A stretch of 7,089 bases of DNA from Elusimicrobiota bacterium (GTDB lineage: Bacteria; Elusimicrobiota; Elusimicrobia; FEN-1173). The stretch is taken from positions 1 through 7,089 of the forward strand of contig JADJZR010000027.1 of assembly GCA_016715645.1 (NCBI GenBank), given 5' to 3'. The notes below the pieces were generated by a model that saw only the letters and a list, made by a program, of their open reading frames with translations, was not told where the DNA came from and searched no databases. Shown here piece by piece: positions 1-5,606 of the stretch (within the stretch, counting starts at the first letter, position 1; the number at the start of each line of letters is the position of its first letter). Made by a program: the position numbers and the translations under genes.

Positions 1-746
1 TCATCGGATGAATAAACAATTCCGGTATCCGACGCCGCGCTCGTCCTGATAACCATCCCGTAATTCGTGTTAGATCCACCAAACCACGTCTTAACCGTTG
101 CCGCTGTTAACGAAAATTGATTGTCATGTAGCCATGTTTCATCCATCACACAACTACTTATTGCCGTCGCGTTGTAATCTGTCCCAGACGTCGAGCATCC
201 CGCCGATCCGTTCTAATTATTCGATCCGTCCCTCGTGTTCCACGTCGCCGCCTCATCCCACGCACTGTTAGCCACTAAAATAGGGTAAGCCGTCCATGTG
301 TCACCCGTCATCGCGCTTGTCACATAACTATAAAGCGACATCACCGCCGACGAACATGTCGCCGTAGACGAAATGTCGGAAATATCGAACTTAATTAAAA
401 TTCTCTGGTTCGTGTTGAGAGATAGCGTCGCCTCCGTCCCATGACCCGTTTCCGTCGAAACATTGACATACGTGTCAATCCCGCCAGATCCAGGTTGGTA
501 CGTCGCCACCGTCATCGCCTCACCCACATGGCCGTTCCTGTTGTCCGATTGGCCCCACAGATCGGGCCCAGCGTAGATCTCACCGTAACGTAAATGTCTT
601 GGTCTCCAAAACATAGAACCGTCAATCGAACCTATGATAAAAAATCCACCGTTTCCGCTTCCGACAACCGTTTTGGCAGACGTAACGCGCCGATTGCTCC
701 AATCGGCTGTGTCTACGTTGTCCCTGTTCGTCCACGTCGTCGGCAT
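1..746 (-). pseudogene. DNRLRE-domain fibre or virion surface protein, interrupted by TAG, cut by the left edge
   Basis: The gene starts at ATG 746 with GGGGA four bases upstream and runs off the left edge with about 248 codons visible. Residues about 90-177 match the DNRLRE-type beta domain found in secreted and surface proteins of phages and bacteria: DTYVNVSTETGHGTEATLSL, RILIKFDISDIS, SSAVMSLYSYV and SAWDEAATWNTRDGSNN. At codon 178 an in-frame TAG (215-213) interrupts the domain exactly where a Trp is expected. The frame then continues NGSAGCSTSGTDYNATAISS, VKTWFGGSNTNYGMVIRTSA and ASDTGIVYSSD to the edge. Residues 1-60 (Trp/Arg-rich, MPTTWTNRDNVDTADWSNRR) may attach the protein to the particle. 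Position after the head genes suggests a fibre or decoration that contacts the host or environment; that is inference. Confidence 0.8.
213..746 (-). CDS. DNRLRE-domain protein, N-terminal fragment before the TAG
   Basis: This is the 177-residue product if the TAG at 215-213 is obeyed. It would stop in the middle of the beta domain, after TWNTRDGSNN, and so is unlikely to fold properly. The first half, up to about residue 88 (RHLRYGEIYAGPDLWGQSDN, EAMTVATYQPGSGG), shows no family I recognise. Confidence 0.75.
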   Translation of the reverse strand: MPTTWTNRDNVDTADWSNRRVTSAKTVVGSGNGGFFIIGSIDGSMFWRPRHLRYGEIYAGPDLWGQSDNRNGHVGEAMTVATYQPGSGGIDTYVNVSTETGHGTEATLSLNTNQRILIKFDISDISSTATCSSAVMSLYSYVTSAMTGDTWTAYPILVANSAWDEAATWNTRDGSNN

Positions 747-764
747 TAGTTCCCCTTTAAATTA

Positions 765-803
765 GTGTGGGCTTTCCACACACTCGCCACGTTCTCCCCG
801 TGG
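765..803 (-). promoter_or_regulatory. Two adjacent small hairpins between the head protein and fibre genes
   Basis: In the only sizeable intergenic gap, two inverted repeats lie side by side. One is GTGTGG (765-770) with CCACAC (776-781) around a five-base loop. The other is CCACG (787-791) with CGTGG (799-803) around a seven-base loop. The fibre gene's ribosome site (GGGGA, 755-751) follows in the direction of transcription. No clear U-tract follows, so a full terminator is not supported. They could weaken transcription, stabilise mRNA ends, or be chance. Confidence 0.35.
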
Positions 804-819
804 TCAGGTTTTTCAATTG

Positions 820-1122
820 TTACCGTCCGATCACAAGCAGTTCACCAGTCGCGCCCGTCCAGTCCGTCGCGGCAGTTCCAGCGGCGGCGGTCGTCACAAC
901 CGTAATGACCAATCCCGAGAAGGTGGCGAAAATGCCAGCCAACGCGGCGTCGTAACCAGCGGTAAGTTTCGGTTGAACATAGAGAATCTCCGAAATGCCG
1001 TGAGTCGCGGCGGTCAACGTCACCGTGTCAGAGGCGGACGCGGGAACGATGGTCAGTTTAAGAACTTTATAATCACCGGCGAATTCAGTAATCCCGGCGG
1101 AGGTTTTAGTAATAGCACCCAT
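820..1122 (-). CDS. Small probable head structural protein, 100 residues
   Basis: This is a small protein rich in Thr, Ala, Val and Gly, encoded right after the coat gene. ATG 1122 has AAAGGAG (1137-1131) eight bases upstream, and the coat stop is 23 bases before the start. The pattern of alternating hydrophobic and Thr/Ser residues (DYKVLKLTIVPASASDTVTL, then GLVITVVTTAAAG) suggests a beta-sandwich. There is no signal peptide or membrane helix. Position and composition fit a capsid decoration or other minor head protein. I believe similar small proteins accompany N4-gp56-type coat genes, but I cannot confirm the family here. The frame is intact, unlike those on both sides. Confidence 0.82.
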   Translation of the reverse strand: MGAITKTSAGITEFAGDYKVLKLTIVPASASDTVTLTAATHGISEILYVQPKLTAGYDAALAGIFATFSGLVITVVTTAAAGTAATDWTGATGELLVIGR

Positions 1123-1145
1123 AATTTAATCTCCTTTGTCCGCGC

Positions 1146-1418
1146 TTAGAGAGCGGCGGCCGCGTCAACGGCGATGACACCGTATTCTTTGCTGTTGAAC
1201 ATCGCCTTTTGAATGCCACCGATGAAGTTAGCCGCAACCCCATCCTTGTTTTTGTAGTCGAACGTTTCGACCACAAGCGCGTCGGGGTTAGAGGCTTCCG
1301 CCATAAGAACGGCGGATTGGCCAACTAGGAGGTTTCGGGCGCAGTCAACGGCGCAGTCGGTCCCGGTCGCGGCTCCACGGAACGAGTTACCGGCCACGCT
1401 CACGTCGAGCCAAGGCAC
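1146..1418 (-). CDS. Major capsid protein, C-terminal fragment
   Basis: This is the end of the coat protein, in the same frame as the middle fragment and separated from it only by the TGA at 1451-1449. Coat sequence resumes right after that codon as SNVLLLENEF; the GTG at 1418 is merely the first possible start. It includes RNLLVGQSAVLMAEASNP, ETFDYKNKDGVAANFIGGI, and QKAMFNSKEYGVIAVDAAAAL before TAA. No ribosome site is visible upstream of 1418. Confidence 0.8.
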   Translation of the reverse strand: MPWLDVSVAGNSFRGAATGTDCAVDCARNLLVGQSAVLMAEASNPDALVVETFDYKNKDGVAANFIGGIQKAMFNSKEYGVIAVDAAAAL

Positions 1419-1448
1419 AAATTCATTTTCGAGTAGAAGTACGTTCGA

Positions 1449-1685
1449 TCAATAGCCGAGCGCACCACGGAACACGGGGTTTTTCTCCCCACGTTCGCGC
1501 GCATACTGCTGGGCCGTTTTCCAATCGGCGGATTTCCGAATGTCACGAGCAGACAGAGGGTGGAGATACATCACGTAGAAAGATTCTCCGCCACTCTGGA
1601 TTTTTTGGATTTTCGGGTTAGCCAAGGAGGCGAGGGTCGCCGCCGTGGTAACGAGGTCCAACGTCATAATGTCGGCCGCCGCCAA
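1449..1685 (-). CDS. Major capsid protein, middle fragment
   Basis: This piece continues the coat protein after the frameshift. The first possible start is TTG 1685, but coat sequence can be read in this frame from about 1789 (NRAAWSNTPDFIPDADEAAG). It holds the segments NPKIQKIQ, FYVMYLHPLSARDIRKSADW and QYARERGEKNPVFRGALGY that mark the C-terminal half of the family. It ends at the premature TGA. No ribosome site precedes it. Confidence 0.8.
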   Translation of the reverse strand: MAAADIMTLDLVTTAATLASLANPKIQKIQSGGESFYVMYLHPLSARDIRKSADWKTAQQYARERGEKNPVFRGALGY

Positions 1686-2251
1686 CGCATCCGTCCCGGT
1701 GGTTTCGGCGCAAATATAACGCGCGCCAGTGCCGGCCGCTTCGTCCGCGTCAGGAATAAAGTCGGGAGTGTTCGACCAAGCCGCACGGTTCCAACTACAA
1801 CGCCATTGGTGTCAACGAGTGTGGTGTTGGTAACACCGCCTAATTTCAGGAAAATCTGTCTGCAGAGGAACTCTTTCATCCACATGCGGAGATTTTCTCG
1901 GGACGTTTTAATTTGGTCGTAGACGGTTTTTTGGGCGTCCAGTTTTCCGGTCAACCGCACCGCGTTTCGGATTTGGTCGATGAGAACTTGTTCGGAATAC
2001 GAAGCCATAGACTCTTCGTTGCCTTCAAGTTCGCTATCGCCAGTCACCCCGGCTCCGGTCAAGCGGGCAACCAAACCGAAGGTCTGAGTGTCGCCTTTCG
2101 CTTTCTTCAGGTCTCGGGAGACGTTCACAACGTTGTTTTGCCCTTCTCCCATAAACTGCATCACGTTCTCTACATCGCGTTGCACATCATCAAGAAGCTC
2201 TTTAGCCCAAAGCTCTTGACGAAGCGCGTCAATGCTAACTGTGTTAGCCAT
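1664..2251 (-). CDS. Major capsid protein, N-terminal fragment
   Basis: Residues 1-154 are genuine N4-gp56-type coat sequence, containing the GAGVTGDSELEGNEE and QIRNAVRLTGKLDAQ segments and ending in TNTTLVDTNGVVVG. From about 1790 onward the reading is out of frame, giving an Arg/Pro-rich tail of about 41 residues that stops at 1664. A product of this frame would lack much of the shell-forming fold. Confidence 0.85.
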   Translation of the reverse strand: MANTVSIDALRQELWAKELLDDVQRDVENVMQFMGEGQNNVVNVSRDLKKAKGDTQTFGLVARLTGAGVTGDSELEGNEESMASYSEQVLIDQIRNAVRLTGKLDAQKTVYDQIKTSRENLRMWMKEFLCRQIFLKLGGVTNTTLVDTNGVVVGTVRLGRTLPTLFLTRTKRPALARVIFAPKPPGRMRWRRPTL

Positions 2252-2272
2252 TTTGTTACTCCTTTTTAGGTT

Positions 2273-2947
2273 TTACCCTCGAAGGAGCCTGGCGTATTGG
2301 TCAGGGTGTTTCTCTCGGAAATTGAGCCGCTGGCGTGTGTCCATCTTGTTAATGTCCGCAAGAGTGACATCATCAGCCGAAACAACTCTTTTCCCGCCAC
2401 CACCCGAAACCGACGCGCTCGAAGCCCTACGTAGGGTGTTCTCTTCAATGCGCTTCATCTGGTCGGGCGTGTGGCCCCCGTTTGCCTTTGGTTCGGGTTT
2501 AAGAACTTCCCCGTTCTGGTCGGCCTTCTGGCCGTATGACGGATGCAATTGCCCAATTTCGTAGGCGATAATCGCGCCGTTATAATCGTCGAGTCCAAGA
2601 GAGTCGGCGTTCGTCGCCGCTGTCTGTAACTCTCTGAAAAGCTTTACCGCTTTCGCCCGTTTCCATGGTTCAGGAATGGCGTCAAGATTCTTAATCACGT
2701 CTTTCGCTTTACCAACCACGTCATCGAAATCAGGATAAATTCCCTCGGCGTAGTCCTCTTGCGACCGCTGAGCCTCGTTAAGAGTGACTGCCCGAGAATT
2801 AACCTCTTGGTCACGCCTCACCTTCTCTTCCTGCTCCCTTAGCTGTATTTCTCGCCAAGCCTTTACCGTCAACGGCTTGTCCTCAGGGTCTTCCATGCCA
2901 AACTCGTCACCCTGGTTTCCCTTTGTCGCGTTCAGTTTCGCTTCCAA
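2273..2947 (-). CDS. Scaffold-like protein, C-terminal fragment
   Basis: This is the larger half of the scaffold-like gene. The apparent start at 2947 is TTG without a ribosome site and overlaps the upstream fragment by 16 bases, so it is best read as a continuation. It contains predicted helices (VKAWREIQLREQEEKVRR, then DVVGKAKDVIKNLDAIP), a segment GLDDYNGAIIAYEIGQLHP, a Gly/Ser linker (SASVSGGGGKR), and the basic end DTRQRLNFREKHPDQYARLL. In P22 the scaffold C-terminus binds coat protein; whether this basic tail does the same is inference. Confidence 0.75.
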   Translation of the reverse strand: MEAKLNATKGNQGDEFGMEDPEDKPLTVKAWREIQLREQEEKVRRDQEVNSRAVTLNEAQRSQEDYAEGIYPDFDDVVGKAKDVIKNLDAIPEPWKRAKAVKLFRELQTAATNADSLGLDDYNGAIIAYEIGQLHPSYGQKADQNGEVLKPEPKANGGHTPDQMKRIEENTLRRASSASVSGGGGKRVVSADDVTLADINKMDTRQRLNFREKHPDQYARLLRG

Positions 2948-3378
2948 TTCTTCGCGCCAACTTCTCTTTCATACTGAACCTGCAAATTCTGCCTGGCCGT
3001 CCGCTCGTTCTTCATGCGGAAATACAATCCTCGCATCGGGTCTCCAGGAGGAAGGATGCTCGATAGAGTCTTCTCCTGTTCCGGCGCCGGGTTCCACTCC
3101 GGTATCCCCGAAACCCTCCGCTCTGCTGGCTTAGGCTCTTCCGCCTTTACTTCCGGCTCTTTGACCGGCTCCACAGCGTCCGCCTTCTTCTCTTCCGCCT
3201 TGGGCTCCGGCTTCTCTTCCTCTTTCTTCCCTTTGGCAATCAGCCCATGCTTTTCAGCCGAGTCAATCTCCGCCTTTGTCCATCCCCGGGCCTTTACGTC
3301 GTCCCGTGTAGGAACCACAGGCGCGATGATAACTTCCGCTTCCGGCACTTCTACCGTCGTTTGAATCAAGTCGCTCAT
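2932..3378 (-). CDS. Scaffold-like protein, N-terminal fragment
   Basis: This piece starts at ATG 3378 with a good ribosome site and reads MSDLIQTTVEVPEAEVIIAP. A short segment, RDDVKARGWTKAEIDSAEKHG, looks like a small helical element. It is followed by a Lys/Glu/Pro-rich linker and ILPPGDPMRGLYFRMKNERTA. Its last residues (about KNWKRN) are out of frame relative to the continuation, so the natural protein does not end here. Confidence 0.75.
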   Translation of the reverse strand: MSDLIQTTVEVPEAEVIIAPVVPTRDDVKARGWTKAEIDSAEKHGLIAKGKKEEEKPEPKAEEKKADAVEPVKEPEVKAEEPKPAERRVSGIPEWNPAPEQEKTLSSILPPGDPMRGLYFRMKNERTARQNLQVQYEREVGAKNWKRN

Positions 3379-3408
3379 TTCGTTTTCTCCTCGTGTTTAT
3401 CCACGTTG

Positions 3409-3696
3409 TTATCTCTTGGGATTGATCCACATCCCCTTCCCACCGTTCCCCGCCCTGTACCACAAACTTGGGCTCGTTTCTTCGCCGATCAATATCACAC
3501 CATCAGGCGATTCAAAGTATTTTTGACCGGGCCCCAACGGCTCAAGTTTCGGCTTCAATACGATGGCTTTCGCGGTTTCTTTCCTTTCTTCTTCATGGCT
3601 GATAACCTCGCTTTCTTTTTGTTCGGAGACTTCAGGAATAACAACATCCTCTACCACCTCCGTTTTCTTATTCTTCGACCCAGCAGGACGACCCAT
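3409..3696 (-). CDS. Small phage protein of unknown function, 95 residues, basic N-terminus
   Basis: This small protein lies between portal and scaffold. The start is ATG 3696, because AAGGAG (3708-3703) sits six bases upstream; an earlier in-frame ATG at 3771 lies inside the portal gene with no such site. The N-terminus GRPAGSKNKK resembles an AT-hook-like basic motif. Residues 13-45 are acidic and probably disordered (many Glu, Val, Ser). The C-terminal third looks folded and is the part I would expect to be conserved: PGQKYFESPDGVILIGEE, then SPSLWYRAGNGGKGMWINPKR. I know of similar small proteins in phage head operons but not of an assigned function. A DNA- or capsid-associated role is a guess from position and charge. 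No lesion is visible. Confidence 0.82.
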   Translation of the reverse strand: MGRPAGSKNKKTEVVEDVVIPEVSEQKESEVISHEEERKETAKAIVLKPKLEPLGPGQKYFESPDGVILIGEETSPSLWYRAGNGGKGMWINPKR

Positions 3697-3702
3697 AGTT
3701 TT

Positions 3703-3708
3703 CTCCTT
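3703..3708 (-). promoter_or_regulatory. Ribosome binding site deciding the 95-residue gene start
   Basis: AAGGAG on the minus strand, six bases before ATG 3696 and overlapping the portal stop TAA. This spacing favours 3696 over the upstream ATG at 3771 and suggests portal and this gene are translated in close succession. Confidence 0.8.
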
Positions 3709-4312
3709 ATCCCGCGACTGGCGCGCCCATTGGTTGGGCTTGTGCCATCCGCGCGTTCTTAATCGCTTCAATAACCTTCGTCTTCGTAGATTGTGGCAAC
3801 TGACTTTCCTCGATAATCAACTCCGGCGAAATGACGCCAGGATACGCCGCCGAGATTTCTTTAAGTTCCGCCACGTTAGCCATGCGCAACGTCTCGGATG
3901 ACACCGCCTCGCCAACACTCACATCGTATGACCCGAGGTCTCCACTCAAAACCTCTGCAATGGCCAACTCCGCCATCTCTTTGTCATAAGGCATCGGCTG
4001 ATCCATCTCGTCCGTCATGGGCTCTTGTTGCATCGTTTCAGGGTTCATGAGCATGAGGGGCGGGAAGTTCTTCTTTAAGAAGGCATCGCCCAAAACTTTC
4101 TTTGCCGTCTCTGTGTCAAAGATCTTGCCCAACTGAGAAAGGACAAACTTCCCGGCAACCTTCCGCGATCTGCTCAGATTATCGAAAAGCTCCTGGACCA
4201 TCAGAAGGCCTTGCTTCTGGCGTAGGGCAATGGCCCGCCCGCTATCGCTCCCGCCCTGCTGGACGGCCAGGAGGTCGGCGTTGATACCGAGAGACGTCTT
4301 CATCTTCTCCAA
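3707..4312 (-). CDS. Portal protein, C-terminal fragment
   Basis: This is the last third of the portal. The apparent start at 4312 is an internal TTG; in-frame portal sequence can be read back to about 4377 as NSHLNESLRPLFPARTRISKDA. The conserved portal segment GINADLLAVQQGG followed by SDSGRAIALRQKQGLL lies at the beginning, with a helical stretch FDNLSRSRKVAGKFVLSQLG after it. The C-terminus is Ala- and Pro-rich (NARMAQAQPMGAPVAG). The TAA stop (3709-3707) lies inside the AAGGAG ribosome site of the next gene. No ribosome site precedes 4312, so this piece would not be translated on its own. Confidence 0.85.
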   Translation of the reverse strand: MEKMKTSLGINADLLAVQQGGSDSGRAIALRQKQGLLMVQELFDNLSRSRKVAGKFVLSQLGKIFDTETAKKVLGDAFLKKNFPPLMLMNPETMQQEPMTDEMDQPMPYDKEMAELAIAEVLSGDLGSYDVSVGEAVSSETLRMANVAELKEISAAYPGVISPELIIEESQLPQSTKTKVIEAIKNARMAQAQPMGAPVAG

Positions 4313-5606
4313 GGCGTCTTTGCTGATCCGCGTGCGCGCTGGAAAGAGGGGCCGGAGAGATTCGTTGAGGTGGCTGTTTCCCTGCCTTGTATTCCAGGCT
4401 TACCCCAGGAACAGTCCCAAAGTTCCGCACCTCGTCCTCGTTGACCCATGTTCCTTGCTCTGAAAGCCATCCGGAATTGACTGAACTGTTCAGGTGGCGG
4501 ATCATAAGGGTCGTCGCCTTGTTATGGCGGTCCTGTGCGTTCTTTACCCCATGGACAAGCCCTTGGACCAGCAAGTGCCGGTCATCCCCGGTCAATGGGG
4601 CCGTGGAGAAGCGCGCATAGAACGGGATAATGGGGTAGCTCTTCCATTTCGGGTAGAACCATGCCCGCTCATTTGCCAAAGGCTCGTTCATTCCGGGGAT
4701 GAAAGCAAACAGCCAGATTTCCTGGACGTTCTTTTTGATGTGGATATACCGATCGGTGTCCTCTGCCGGAGGGGCCATGGGCTCCTGGACAGGCTGGCCA
4801 ATGGACGCCAGCATCTGGGCCTCTTGGAGCGCGGCCTGATACTTGAATTGGGAGTCAACGATGCTGGCCTTGTAATCTGAAATGAACTTGTCGGCCTTCT
4901 CTTTGCTTTCGGCCTCGGTTATCGACCCCGTCTTCCTGTCTCCGATAAACGACCGTGGGCATGCTTTCTTGTAATACCGCTCTACCAGGTCAACGCACTC
5001 GCCTTCGTAATCGTTGCCACTCCCAGAAGACGAACCGGAAGTGGGGTAATCGCGTTTCTGAATATGCCTCTCCGCGCCGTCGTATTCTACCCCTAGCTTA
5101 CCATCCGAAACTTCCCTGATGTCTTCCTCTTTCTCGGGGTAAAGGGCTATCACGTCTTCTTTGTCGATGTCCCGCGTGACCTTGTAAAGATACCTTGCGT
5201 CCGAAAAGTCATACTCACGGCTTGCGGGGTCAGGGAACACCTGGCAACCGTCCAATTTCTTCCATCGAGGCTTGCCGTTCAAGAGATTCTCGTCGTTGTC
5301 CAGGTAAAGCTCGAGGTGGGATTCACCGCAAGTGATGCCATCCTTGAACTGCTCGCTTGACTTGTCCCCGTAGCCGGACGTTTCGATGGACTTCTTAAAC
5401 AGGTATGAGGCGATTTCAGCCTTCAAGCCGTCCTCTTCCCCTTCTGGAAAAGCCTTGAAGTCCGTCCTATTCTGGCGTTCAAGGCCGGTCAGGAGGTAAA
5501 GGTTTGGGGCGATCTGGTTATCCGTCGCCGGTTTGATCTTCGCTTTCTCAAGTAACCTTATCCTCGTCGCTCCACTGCTCACCCAATGCGTATTTGAAAT
5601 CCTCAA
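4242..5606 (-). CDS. Portal protein, central fragment (genuine frame about 5555 to 4380)
   Basis: This is the main body of the portal. The ATG at 5606 is not a real start: its first 17 or so codons are the neighbouring portal codons read out of frame. Real portal sequence begins at LLEKAKIKP (codon 18). It contains GLERQNRTDFKAFPEGEED, the DGCQVFPDPASREYDFSDA segment, a low-complexity SGSSSGSGND linker, a Gln/Ala-rich helix, and the wing/stem-side segment WFYPKWKSYPIIPFYARF followed by VKNAQDRHNK. Codon 409 is the last genuine one. The final 45 codons, rich in Arg, Pro and Gln, are an out-of-frame tail that ends at 4242. Confidence 0.85.
   Translation of the reverse strand: MRISNTHWVSSGATRIRLLEKAKIKPATDNQIAPNLYLLTGLERQNRTDFKAFPEGEEDGLKAEIASYLFKKSIETSGYGDKSSEQFKDGITCGESHLELYLDNDENLLNGKPRWKKLDGCQVFPDPASREYDFSDARYLYKVTRDIDKEDVIALYPEKEEDIREVSDGKLGVEYDGAERHIQKRDYPTSGSSSGSGNDYEGECVDLVERYYKKACPRSFIGDRKTGSITEAESKEKADKFISDYKASIVDSQFKYQAALQEAQMLASIGQPVQEPMAPPAEDTDRYIHIKKNVQEIWLFAFIPGMNEPLANERAWFYPKWKSYPIIPFYARFSTAPLTGDDRHLLVQGLVHGVKNAQDRHNKATTLMIRHLNSSVNSGWLSEQGTWVNEDEVRNFGTVPGVSLEYKAGKQPPQRISPAPLSSAHADQQRRLGEDEDVSRYQRRPPGRPAGRER

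Larger units (their letters stand above)
1146..2251 (-). pseudogene. Major capsid protein, N4-gp56 family, broken by one frameshift and one in-frame TGA
   Basis: This is the coat protein that forms the icosahedral shell. ATG 2251 has AAGGAG (2264-2259) seven bases upstream. Family-typical segments are present: SRDLKKAKGDTQTFGLVARL, GAGVTGDSELEGNEE (67-81), and IDQIRNAVRLTGKLDAQKT (91-109). After Gly154 (about 1790) the frame is lost; the correct continuation NRAAWSNTPDFIPDADEAAG is in another frame, as if one base were missing. It proceeds through GARYICAETTGTDALAAADI, NPKIQKIQSGGESFYVMYLHP and RERGEKNPVFRGALGY. There an in-frame TGA (1451-1449, rebuilt codon 268) stands, and the same frame resumes with SNVLLLENEFVPWLDVSVAG to the TAA at 1148-1146. 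Restoring one base gives 369 codons including the stop, a normal size for the family. The TGA is one change away from TGG. Confidence 0.92.
2273..3378 (-). pseudogene. Probable capsid scaffolding protein, complete gene broken by one frameshift
   Basis: This is a highly charged protein encoded directly upstream of the coat gene, the usual place of a scaffold that guides shell assembly and is then lost. ATG 3378 has GAGGAG (3392-3387) eight bases upstream. Residues about 50-90 are low-complexity Lys, Glu, Pro and Ala. Helical, coiled-coil-prone stretches follow, including EIQLREQEEKVRRDQEV. The C-terminus is basic (QRLNFREKHPDQYARLLRG). The frame breaks between 2971 and 2932: the upstream frame reads YEREVGA and the downstream one EELEAKLNATKG, which join naturally if one base is restored. 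With that base the gene is 369 codons including the stop. The stop TAA (2275-2273) is 21 bases before the coat ATG. The scaffold role is inferred from position and composition, not from a recognised family motif. Confidence 0.75.

Noticed and set aside
213..746. Diversity-generating retroelement target in the fibre gene
   Set aside because: No template repeat or reverse transcriptase is visible, and the suspected change is G-to-A at one codon, not a cluster of changes at adenines.
765..803. Factor-independent terminator in the intergenic gap
   Set aside because: The stems are only five to six pairs and no run of T follows on the transcribed strand, so only a weak regulatory structure is claimed.
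1449..1451. Alternative genetic code explaining the interrupted genes
   Set aside because: One interruption is TGA and another is TAG, so no single reassignment covers both, and it would not explain four frameshifts. TGA also appears to end the 101-residue gene normally.
1560..1922. Plus-strand open frames opposite the coat, scaffold, portal and terminase genes
   Set aside because: They mirror strong minus-strand genes, lack ribosome sites and show Arg/Ser-rich composition with no recognisable domain. No convincing plus-strand gene was found in the window.
4376..4382. GGGAAAC heptamer in the portal gene as a programmed -1 frameshift site
   Set aside because: The reading frame is GGG AAA C, not G GGA AAC, and the required shift is +1. 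The downstream portal sequence is also essential to the protein, so a regulated shift is unlikely.
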